This document shows positions 25,208 to 33,142 of a DNA stretch of 64,000 nucleotides, in pieces; position 1 is the stretch's first letter, and the number at the start of each line of letters is the position of its first letter. The DNA is from Sulfopaludibacter sp035606355. Its GTDB lineage: Bacteria > Acidobacteriota > Terriglobia > Bryobacterales > Bryobacteraceae. The DNA lies in assembly GCA_035606355.1 (NCBI GenBank), contig DATNFO010000045.1:147491-211490 (forward strand), read 5' to 3'. The notes under the pieces are model-generated. The model was not told where the DNA came from. It saw nothing but the letters and a program-made list of their open reading frames with translations, and did not search any database. A program made the position numbers and the translations under genes.

Positions 25208-25280
25208 TTACCGCTTCCTCACGGTCGCGGCTCCGTTAGCATCAACTACATACGGAGCCGTGACCGTAAGGGAGCGGTAA
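25208..25280. repeat. Mosaic palindromic intergenic repeat, copy 2
   Basis: Arms 25208-25236 and 25252-25280 (29 nt, three mismatches) share the ACCGCT..CTCACGGTCGCGGCTCCGT core. The left flank (CCTTTCGATACACCTTTTA) matches the other copies, and the right flank diverges after CTGTGCCGGG. It lies between the CxxC gene and the GH57 gene. Confidence 0.85.
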
Positions 25281-25325
25281 CTGTGCCGGGGATTTTTACA
25301 CAGACCCTCACGGTCGTCGTCAGCA

Positions 25326-27419
25326 CTATGAGAGCAGGTCGGGATCGGTGGTTTTGAGTTCCAGCCATCCTTGTTGCGGGATGGCGTCTATCGGCAGGCC
25401 TCCTTGCCAGAGTGTGAAGAGGAACTTGAGGCCTTCGCCCTTGGCCTTGCCGAGCGAGGCCAGGGGGATTTTCACTTCCAGGATGCGGCTGAAGGCGCAG
25501 GTTGCCGCCGCGTTTTCGGTGTGCGCGATGGCTGCGCTGCCGTGCGAGAAGAGTATGGTGACTCCGCTTTGCTGTCCAAAGCGGAGGCGGCCTTCCATGC
25601 CGGCGAGCTCGTGTTCATAGCCGGGATGGAAATCGGCGCGCAGGTAGAAGTTGTCGCCGTCGGTGCCGTAGTGGACTTCGCGCACCAGAAATTTCTTGCC
25701 GTGCATGGAACCGGAGCGTTCATCCACCCGATAGGCGCCGGCTCCGATCCATTCAAAATATGACGTGACCTCGCCGTCGATGGCCGGAACGATGGGGCCG
25801 CTGGGCTCCACGCGCACGTCGGCAACGGCCAGCCGCAGAATGGGGCGCGACAACTCCTCGGGCGGCATGAGACCGAGAAAGCGGTACACGTTGGCGAGAT
25901 GACTGCGATAGAGCTGGTCGAACTCTTCGCGATTGGCGGACTCGTGCTCCGGACCGTACCACCAGCACCAGTCGCTGCCTTCGGCGATGAGCAGCTCTTC
26001 GAATGCCATGCGGCGCTGCTCTTCGCTGGCGCCGGTGGCATCGTCATACGCCTGACGGGCGCGCAGAAGCTGAGTCCAGGCCTGATTGTCCTCGTCGGCG
26101 CCGATCCACACGTCGAAGTTGGCATTGATCCAGGAACCGGGAAAGATGTGGTCCAGAGGCTCGGGCGGCAGCAACCGGAAAGCTTCGGCCACGGTGACGG
26201 CGCGCATTCCGGGGTCGGCTGCGATGCGGCCATACAGTTCGCGAAAGAAGGGGCGGCCGTTGCGATCGTAATACTCCCAGGCGTTTTCGCCGTCGAGGAT
26301 GATGGGCACGAGCGCGTCGCGGCCCGCGGCGAGAATGCCTCCGCAGTTTTCGCGGATGCGATGGAGGAAATCGGTGGCGGCGGTGGCGGCATCCATCTTC
26401 GAATAAACGAAACCGATGAGGTCGCTGAGGAAGTGATCGCGAAAGATGACGCCGAGAGCGTGGCCGTCTTGCGACCAGCGATACGGCCGGTAGAGTCCAT
26501 CGACGGAGACGCCGCGGGACAGCGTACGGTTGAGGACTCCGGAATCCGTGGCGGCCCACTCGAAGCCGAGCTCGGAGGCGTGGCGAAAGACTTCATCGGA
26601 GACGGAGCCTTCACTCGGCCACAGGCCTACCGGGGCGACTCCGAATTGCGTTTTGCAGAATTCGCGGGCGAGCTCGAGCTGGCGCCGCGCATCATTGGGA
26701 TAGCGGAAGCGCGGCGGGAGCGGGACACCGGGGTGGGAAACGGAAGCGATGTTCGAATCGCACAGCAGCGGCAGAATCGGGTGGTAATAAGGCGTGGTCG
26801 AGATCTCGATTTGTCCGGTTGCGGCGAGTTTCTGGTAAATGGGCAGGACGAGCGATACGATCTCGCGCTGCTTTTCGCCCATGCGCCGCTGGTCTGCGAG
26901 GGTGAAGTTGCGGCCGCGCTGAATCCAGCCGCGGACTTCAGGATCGCCGGATTGTATGTCTTCGTCGAACCAGGCGAGCTGCGACCACATCTGCAGATCG
27001 CGGAATTCCTGTATGCCGAAGAGCGAACGTCCGCCCGCGGCTTTTTGCGCGTTCCACGCATCGTAGAGCTCGCCGTAGCGCGGATAGCGATAGATCATGC
27101 GGTGCGGGTCGGAATAGAAGGAGTGGCGGAGGAGCGATGCCTTGTCTTCTTCGGTGAGCGTCTCGGCAGGCTTGAGCGCGAGTTGGAGGAACGGGTCCAC
27201 GGCTTCGCCGGAGGCGTATTCGGCCACCTGCTGCATCATGGAAGGAACAAGGTTGAACGTCTGCCGGATCGCGGGGAACTCTTCGAGAATGCGCGCCATG
27301 CCGTAGTAATCCTTGAGCGCATGCATACGGGTCCACGGCAGTTTGTATTCGCCGCTGATGAGGTCCTTATAAAACGGCTGGTGCATGTGCCATAGGAAGC
27401 ACAGGTTGATTTGTGGCAT
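25326..27419 (-). CDS. Glycoside hydrolase family 57 protein
   Basis: A 697-residue alpha-glucan-active enzyme (amylase, branching or transferase type). It has the GH57 N-terminal HMHQPFYKD motif, the GLWPSEGSVSDEV segment holding the candidate catalytic Glu, and DGENAWEYY holding the candidate acid/base Asp. The C-terminal 180 residues form an additional beta-rich domain. No signal peptide, so probably cytoplasmic. Encoded 12 nt downstream of the propeller/phosphoesterase gene and likely co-transcribed. The exact activity cannot be set from sequence. Confidence 0.9.
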   Translation of the reverse strand: MPQINLCFLWHMHQPFYKDLISGEYKLPWTRMHALKDYYGMARILEEFPAIRQTFNLVPSMMQQVAEYASGEAVDPFLQLALKPAETLTEEDKASLLRHSFYSDPHRMIYRYPRYGELYDAWNAQKAAGGRSLFGIQEFRDLQMWSQLAWFDEDIQSGDPEVRGWIQRGRNFTLADQRRMGEKQREIVSLVLPIYQKLAATGQIEISTTPYYHPILPLLCDSNIASVSHPGVPLPPRFRYPNDARRQLELAREFCKTQFGVAPVGLWPSEGSVSDEVFRHASELGFEWAATDSGVLNRTLSRGVSVDGLYRPYRWSQDGHALGVIFRDHFLSDLIGFVYSKMDAATAATDFLHRIRENCGGILAAGRDALVPIILDGENAWEYYDRNGRPFFRELYGRIAADPGMRAVTVAEAFRLLPPEPLDHIFPGSWINANFDVWIGADEDNQAWTQLLRARQAYDDATGASEEQRRMAFEELLIAEGSDWCWWYGPEHESANREEFDQLYRSHLANVYRFLGLMPPEELSRPILRLAVADVRVEPSGPIVPAIDGEVTSYFEWIGAGAYRVDERSGSMHGKKFLVREVHYGTDGDNFYLRADFHPGYEHELAGMEGRLRFGQQSGVTILFSHGSAAIAHTENAAATCAFSRILEVKIPLASLGKAKGEGLKFLFTLWQGGLPIDAIPQQGWLELKTTDPDLLS

Positions 27420-27431
27420 TGAGGCGCGAGT

Positions 27432-29888
27432 TTACTTTCCGAAATAACTGCGGACGGGCGGCGGCGGAGTGGTGCCTTTGATGGCACGCCAGAGCGCGTC
27501 GTTCATTTCATCGTCGTCGTTTTCGTCGGCTTCGTCGAACTTGAGATCGTCGTCTTTTTTGGCGGCGGGCGCGGCTGGCGGATTGTGTTCGGTCAGCGAG
27601 TAACGCGGGCGTTCGGGGACGTAGGCACTGGTATCCGGCTTGCTTTGGAAGGCGGCGGCCATGGGGCGCGCGGAGGCATCGAACTGCGTCATGGGCTTGA
27701 GGCCGAGAATGAGCTCGATGGTGCGCAGCATGGACGCGGTGTTGTACATGGTGCTATCGACAGTGTGGCGCTTGGTGTACGCGGAGATCAGGAAGGCCTC
27801 CGAGCGGTGCGAGTCGACGTGATCCGGGCCGTTTTGCGCATCGTCCTCAAGGATGCAGATGACGGTATTGGTCCAGAAGCGCGACTTGGAGATGCCTTCG
27901 ACGATCTGGCCGACGGCGTAATCGTTATCGGCGGCCGAAGAGTACGGATGAAGCTTGCCGGCGGCGCTGCCGTAGGTGTGGTCGTTGCCGAGGCGCATCA
28001 CCATGAGGCGAGGCATTTCGCCCGTCTTTTCGAATTCCGCGAGATCGGCGAGGAAGATTTTGGCGCGATCGATGTCGGGGTAGTCGAGATCGAAGCCGCG
28101 ATATTTATCGTTCGTGTACTTGGCGAGGACGGGATCGCGAACGCCGGTGATCTGCGGCTCGCCGGTGGGCGGCGCCTTCTTGATCTCGTTCACCATGTAG
28201 CCATAGTTCCTGATGGAGACGCCGGCGAGCGCGGCGCTGGTCCAGAGATAGCCGGCGGGCGGCTGCGAGGCGATATCCTGTTCTTCGAAATCGTAAACGC
28301 CGCGGCGCTTGGAATAGTGGTTGGGCCACATCTTCTGCACGTAATCGGGGGCGATGGCGGCGGTGGACCAGTTGTGGCCATCGGCGGACACGTCGGCGTT
28401 CACGTAGAAGTTGTCGAACAGGACGAATTCGCGCGCGAGCTTGTGAAGGTTGGGTGTGATGTTCTCGGTGAAGAGCGCGAGTGATGGGTCGCCGTTGCCT
28501 TCCTTCAGATCGCCGAGAACCTGATCGTAGGTGCGGTTCTCGCGGACGATGTAGAGCACGTGCTGAATGGGCGTCGGCATGGTTTCGTCGAGTTGCTCAT
28601 CGCGATAGGGCGAGTTCGACATGGCCTTCTGCGTCCATTGCTCGAGTTGCTGGGTGGTGAACGGCGGGATCCAGGACGCGGTGCCGGTTTGCATTCGTCC
28701 GACGAAGTATTCATTGGCGACACCCAGATGGACGGGCTCGGCGCGGCGGATGGGGGTGGGGCCAAGGGGATTGGGGTACGAGCGAAGGCCCTTGCCATTG
28801 ATGATGACGAGGGTGTTATCGGCGAGGACGCGCACGGCGGTGGGATACCAGCCCGCGGGAATGAAGCCTTCGACGCGCGTGCGGTCGTGGGCGACATTGG
28901 CGACGGCGGCGACGTTGCCATCGGAACAGGCAATGAAGAGGCGGTTGCCATCGGGGCTGAGGGCGAGCGCGGAGGGCGTCATGCCGAGCGGCTGGCGCGG
29001 GGTCATGCTGATGTTGATGACTTCGACGACTTTCAGCTCGCTGCCGGAGTCCAGTCCGACCGCGTAGACATTGTTGCTGTGCGCGGCGGCAACGAAGAGG
29101 CGGGAGGTCCAGGTGGGCGAATCGGGAGATCCTTCACTGGGTCCGTTGCGCCAAACGATATCGGTGGGGTGCGCGCCGAGGGTGACGTGCGCGGTCTGAT
29201 TGCCGGTGGCGGTGTCGTATTGGCCGAGATTGCCGTCGGCCCAATGAGTAACGAAGAAGCTCTTGCCATCGTGCGCGAAGAGGATGCGGTAGGGGCGGCG
29301 TCCGGTGGTGACCCGGCTGATGACCATACCGGATTGCGGGTTGATGACCGCGATGGAATTCTTGTAAAGCTCCGCGGCGTAGAGCAGGCGGCCATCGGGA
29401 GTCATGGCAACGTCGCCGATGAAGTCATTGTCTTTGTGCGTGGCCGCGGGGACGGTCGCGAAGGTGCGGGCGGGGGTGAGCTTGCCGTTTTCGAAGGCGA
29501 ATTCAAAGACTGCGGCCTTGGAGCCTCCGCCCACGTAGACGCGGTCGCCGGCCGGATTGAACGTGAGGCCGAGCCAGCCATCGGCGACGGGCGTGCTGCT
29601 GGTGACGGTTCCGGTGGCGGTATCGATGACGCTGATGGAGGGCGGACGGTAGCCGCCGTTGAGGACGAGGAGGTGCTTGCCGTCTTTCGACAGGGCGGAG
29701 GACATCGGGAGGGTATCGAGGGGCACCTGTTTGCCGATGGGATCGAGCTTCCACCCGGAGTTGAGGAGGAAGGCGCCTCCGGGAAGCGGTCCGACGCGCT
29801 CGGGCGGCGCGGGTTGGGAACTGAGGAAGGCGGCCAAGCCGAGGGCCGCGGCGGGGAGAGCGATTCGGACGAGAAGCTTAGGCGACAT
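27432..29888 (-). CDS. YncE-like propeller fused to an alkaline-phosphatase-superfamily phosphoesterase
   Basis: An 818-residue exported protein. A signal anchor (MSPKLLVRIALPAAALGLAA) is followed by a YVTN/YncE-type beta-propeller to about residue 420 (e.g. DRVYVGGGSKAAVFEF, DGKSFFVTHWADGN). A phosphoesterase domain of the phospholipase C/acid phosphatase class covers about 435-760 (HVLYIVRENRTYDQVLGD, FDNFYVNADVSADGHNW, ILEDDAQNGPDHVDSHR). The C-terminus is Asp/Glu-rich. The two-domain architecture is known in Acidobacteriota and related phyla. A good GGGAG ribosome site lies 5 nt before the ATG. Confidence 0.9.
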   Translation of the reverse strand: MSPKLLVRIALPAAALGLAAFLSSQPAPPERVGPLPGGAFLLNSGWKLDPIGKQVPLDTLPMSSALSKDGKHLLVLNGGYRPPSISVIDTATGTVTSSTPVADGWLGLTFNPAGDRVYVGGGSKAAVFEFAFENGKLTPARTFATVPAATHKDNDFIGDVAMTPDGRLLYAAELYKNSIAVINPQSGMVISRVTTGRRPYRILFAHDGKSFFVTHWADGNLGQYDTATGNQTAHVTLGAHPTDIVWRNGPSEGSPDSPTWTSRLFVAAAHSNNVYAVGLDSGSELKVVEVINISMTPRQPLGMTPSALALSPDGNRLFIACSDGNVAAVANVAHDRTRVEGFIPAGWYPTAVRVLADNTLVIINGKGLRSYPNPLGPTPIRRAEPVHLGVANEYFVGRMQTGTASWIPPFTTQQLEQWTQKAMSNSPYRDEQLDETMPTPIQHVLYIVRENRTYDQVLGDLKEGNGDPSLALFTENITPNLHKLAREFVLFDNFYVNADVSADGHNWSTAAIAPDYVQKMWPNHYSKRRGVYDFEEQDIASQPPAGYLWTSAALAGVSIRNYGYMVNEIKKAPPTGEPQITGVRDPVLAKYTNDKYRGFDLDYPDIDRAKIFLADLAEFEKTGEMPRLMVMRLGNDHTYGSAAGKLHPYSSAADNDYAVGQIVEGISKSRFWTNTVICILEDDAQNGPDHVDSHRSEAFLISAYTKRHTVDSTMYNTASMLRTIELILGLKPMTQFDASARPMAAAFQSKPDTSAYVPERPRYSLTEHNPPAAPAAKKDDDLKFDEADENDDDEMNDALWRAIKGTTPPPPVRSYFGK

Positions 29889-29970
29889 GGATCTCCCATT
29901 TTACTGCCGGGGCGGCGGTGATGCTTGGGAAATGGGCAGGCCTGCTTGGCAAGTGGGCAGGCCTGGAGGC

Positions 29971-30261
29971 CTACCCTACCAGGACGGTGGGGGCTCCCAG
30001 GACTATGGTGCCTCCGTGGGCGGTGAGATCTCCCAGGCGGGCTTGGGGTTGACCTATCGTCAGGACGGTGAACGAGCCCAAGGCGATTACGTCGGGCGGA
30101 CCTACGCAGACCGCCATGTCGCCGACTCTGGCAGCGGGCAAGCCGCAAATAAGAACCGTGATGCCTCCGGGCGGCAGAATCGGGCCGCCTACGTGGGGCA
30201 CGATTCCCGTGACCATCGGACAAACGTGCATGTCGGTGATGCGGGCCGCGGGCATTCCCAT
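29971..30261 (-). CDS. PAAR-domain T6SS spike-tip protein
   Basis: A 96-residue stand-alone PAAR protein that would cap the VgrG spike. It has the MGMPAARITDMHVCPM start, internal GLPAARVGDMAVCVGPPDVI, and the final G.PQARLGDLTAHGGTIVLG repeat, with His and Cys placed to hold the tip zinc. No toxin extension is attached. The ATG overlaps the preceding stop as TAATG, in the vgrG operon. Confidence 0.92.
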   Translation of the reverse strand: MGMPAARITDMHVCPMVTGIVPHVGGPILPPGGITVLICGLPAARVGDMAVCVGPPDVIALGSFTVLTIGQPQARLGDLTAHGGTIVLGAPTVLVG

Positions 30262-30836
30262 TATTTCTTCTCCCAGAGTTTGATTCGGGTGGTGACGTCG
30301 ACACCTTGAGCGATGAACGACTGGAACTTCTCGGGGCCTTTTTCCGGTTCTTTCCCGAGAGCGGCGAAAATGATGGCGCCTGCGACGGCCTTGGCGGTGA
30401 GGAATTCGCCGGGCGGCACGGGCGGCGCTTCGGGCGGCGCGAGACTTCCTCCGCTAAAAAACGCGGCGAGACCGGCGCAACCGGTCGCCGACCCGAAACC
30501 CGCTTGTTCGGCGGCTAAGTGGGCGGCGCGGCGATTGTCTTCGCTCGGTTGCGCGATCCACTTTTCGGTAGCGTCGAGGGAGGCTTTGGTCTTGGCTTCG
30601 GGCGCATCACCGGCAACGCGCTTGGCGCAGACCCACGCCCACCACACTGCTTCGCGCTTGGGCAGCGCGTGCGCGAGGAAGCGAACCGCGTCGGGGAAAA
30701 GCTTCTTTTCCGAAAGGAGCGCGACAAAGGCGGACGGAGCGGTGTCCGCGCCGAGCAGCGCGAGAGCCTCGGGGCTGAGTTCGGCGGCAGCGGAGACCGC
30801 GGCCGAAGGGGATACGGATTGTGCGGCGCCGCCCAT
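30261..30836 (-). CDS. Small T6SS-linked accessory protein (DUF6931-like, tentative)
   Basis: 191 residues, no signal peptide. A conserved-looking core reads PDAVRFLAHALPKREAVWWA, followed by Ala/helix-rich sequence and a Gly/Ala segment (KAVAGAIIFAALGKEP). I recall similar proteins beside vgrG/PAAR in T6SS clusters under the name DUF6931, but this was not searched. It overlaps vgrG (TGATG) and PAAR (TAATG) by one base each, so it is almost certainly made with them. Adaptor or chaperone for spike assembly or effector loading is the most likely role by position. Confidence 0.7.
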   Translation of the reverse strand: MGGAAQSVSPSAAVSAAAELSPEALALLGADTAPSAFVALLSEKKLFPDAVRFLAHALPKREAVWWAWVCAKRVAGDAPEAKTKASLDATEKWIAQPSEDNRRAAHLAAEQAGFGSATGCAGLAAFFSGGSLAPPEAPPVPPGEFLTAKAVAGAIIFAALGKEPEKGPEKFQSFIAQGVDVTTRIKLWEKK

Positions 30837-32821
30837 CAGTTGATCATCACGATGCCGCCCTTGACGGTGGTCATGGCGGTTCCGCTCACTTGAACCATAA
30901 CGCCCTGCACCTGCACCTGAACCTGGCCTTTGATGGAGATCATCATCCCTTCCATGGTAATTCCCATCTGATCGATTGTGATTTTGCTCTGGCCGACTTT
31001 CAGAGTGATGGACTGCATGGCCTCTGTACTTGCAGCTCCGAGATCGAGGTTCGTGGTCTGATTGCCCATGGACAGCTTGATGGACTGGTCGCCCATTTTT
31101 AGCTCGGTGCTCTGATTGCCCATTTTCAGGACAGTGCTCTGATTGCCCTGTTCCAGCGTGATACTTTGGTTGCCCTGCTTCACGGTGATGGTTTCGTTGT
31201 TGGTGACGGTTTGGGTTTCGTCGTTCTTGACCGTAGTCACGCGGTCGTGATCCACGGTGCGGGTCTCGTCATTCTCCACTTCCGTGATCAGATCTTTTTC
31301 CGCGTGCATGAAGATCTGTTCGGCGCCCTTTTTGTCTTCGATACGGATCTCGTTGAAATTCGCCGCACCGCCGCCTTTGGAACTGCGGCTCTTGATTCCA
31401 CTTTGCGTGGCATTGCCCGGCAGATCGTACGGCGGCATCTGCATGGCGTTGTAGACGCTTCCGACGATGAGCGGATGATCGACATCGCCGTTGACGAAAT
31501 CGATCACCACTTCCTGACCGATCCGGGGAATGTGGATGGCGCCCCACTGCTTGCCCGCCCAATAGGTAGCGACGCGGCACCAGCAGGAGCTGTTTTCATC
31601 GTTCTTGCCCTCGCGGTCCCAGTGAAACTGCACCTTCACGCGGCCGTACTTGTCCGTGTAAATCTCTTCGCCGCCGGGACCGACCACGATGGCAGTCTCT
31701 ACGCCGCGCACCGCCGGAAGGGGAGTAACGATCGGCGGGCGATAGTGGACGTCCGCCGGAATGCACTCGAACTGATTGTCGTAGTGTCCGCCTCCGGCGC
31801 CTCCGCCCATCTCGATCGGCTGGCGGGCGGTGTGAGTCACGGCGATCAGAGTGTAGGAGCCATTGGACTCGGAGATGGAATGGTTCTTCAGGTTGAATTT
31901 GTAGCCGGGGCAGAATTGGGGGTGGGTGCTTGTGCCGCGATTGATCTGGCCTTCAGCCTCTTCGGCCTGCATACGAATTTTAGCGAGCGGATCGGCATCG
32001 CCCTGCTTGTCGTAACCGCCCGGATAGTCGTAGCATTCGAGCTTGCCGTTGTTGGTCAGCTTGATGATGCTACTGCTGGATGCGTTCAGGTGTGTGGACG
32101 GCGTTTCGAAGGACCAGTCGCCCATGGTGACTTTACCGATGGTGTACTCCTGCGATTTGCTCCAGGAGTAGATGCGGTCGTCATCGCGCACTCCGCCGAT
32201 GACCTCCTCGAATTCCACGTCGCTGCCGCCCTCCAGATCCGCAAAAACGGTCGGGCTATCGCCGAGGACCAGGGTGTGGCTTCCATTCGTGTGCTGGTAG
32301 AAATAGAAAATCCCTTCGTCTTCCATGAGCCGGTTGATGAAGGCGAAGTCGCTCTCGCGGTATTGGACACAGTATTCGCGCGGATTGTACGTACCGGTGA
32401 GCGACATTTTCAGCGTGCCGCTGAGCCCTTTTTCGGCGAGGATCTGCTGGACGATATCGGGAACGCTCTTATTCTGAAAAATGCGATTGGTTTGCGTCTG
32501 GTCCAGGAACCACGTATCGGGGACGATGCGCAGCGTGTAATGGGTGACGTCGCGCTCCCGATCGTACACGCCCTCCGATATGGAATTGACGATGCCGTTG
32601 AAGTGGCGGGTAGAGGTTGAGCCGCGCACGGCGGCAGTTACGCTTTTGCCGAGGATGTCTTTGAACTTGATCGGCGAGGAACCTTGCCACACGGTATCGG
32701 CTTCGAAGTGAAACAGGGCGGAGACGGCTTCGCGCGCGCGGAAGGCCACGAGCACAAGCGCGTCGGCGCCGAGAGGAGTGGTGATTTGCAGGGCCCGGTC
32801 GGATTGTATGAAGGGCGTCAT
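30836..32821 (-). CDS. vgrG: T6SS spike protein VgrG (TssI)
   Basis: 661 residues. The gp27-like part (about 1-360) is followed by the gp5 OB fold (VQFHWDREGKNDENSSCWCRVA) and a C-terminal beta-helix needle. The needle contains about four 8-residue units (NDETRTVD, HDRVTTVK and so on), then five 9-residue units starting G(N/D)Q(S/T) at residues about 555-600, then a hydrophobic end. No effector domain is fused. A GGAG ribosome site precedes the ATG. A palindromic repeat separates it from clpV upstream. Confidence 0.95.
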   Translation of the reverse strand: MTPFIQSDRALQITTPLGADALVLVAFRAREAVSALFHFEADTVWQGSSPIKFKDILGKSVTAAVRGSTSTRHFNGIVNSISEGVYDRERDVTHYTLRIVPDTWFLDQTQTNRIFQNKSVPDIVQQILAEKGLSGTLKMSLTGTYNPREYCVQYRESDFAFINRLMEDEGIFYFYQHTNGSHTLVLGDSPTVFADLEGGSDVEFEEVIGGVRDDDRIYSWSKSQEYTIGKVTMGDWSFETPSTHLNASSSSIIKLTNNGKLECYDYPGGYDKQGDADPLAKIRMQAEEAEGQINRGTSTHPQFCPGYKFNLKNHSISESNGSYTLIAVTHTARQPIEMGGGAGGGHYDNQFECIPADVHYRPPIVTPLPAVRGVETAIVVGPGGEEIYTDKYGRVKVQFHWDREGKNDENSSCWCRVATYWAGKQWGAIHIPRIGQEVVIDFVNGDVDHPLIVGSVYNAMQMPPYDLPGNATQSGIKSRSSKGGGAANFNEIRIEDKKGAEQIFMHAEKDLITEVENDETRTVDHDRVTTVKNDETQTVTNNETITVKQGNQSITLEQGNQSTVLKMGNQSTELKMGDQSIKLSMGNQTTNLDLGAASTEAMQSITLKVGQSKITIDQMGITMEGMMISIKGQVQVQVQGVMVQVSGTAMTTVKGGIVMIN

Positions 32822-33142
32822 GCGTTACTCTCCTGGAGCGCGATGGTTACCCCCGGCACCGTTTGCCGCTCCGTGACGGGGTTGCGAAAGAATATCGAAT
32901 TGCCTTTTGCCGCATTCAAACGCACTCGCATTCCGGGCACCTTTTACCGCTCCCTTACGGTCGCGGCTCCGTATGTAGTTGATGCTGCTAACGGAGCCGC
33001 GACCGTGAGGGAGCGGTAAAAGGTGCATCGAAAGGCGCATGCAGCGCGACGGGAACAACAGCCGGGTTGTTCTTTCCCAACCCCTCACGATCGCGGCTCC
33101 GTTAGAGTGCTTCATCGCCTTTCGAATTATTCTACAGTCCTG
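32822..33142. repeat. Intergenic repeat block between clpV and vgrG, with palindrome copy 3
   Basis: The palindrome arms 32938-32972 and 32991-33025 (35 nt, one mismatch) are the cleanest in the window. The left flank (32881-32937) is the reverse complement of the 'B' flank near 63.8 kb (GCACTCGCATTCCGGGCACC). The right flank carries the CATCGAAAGGCGCATG 'A' flank, and a partial extra arm lies at 33081-33102. The block holds no gene. Confidence 0.85.
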
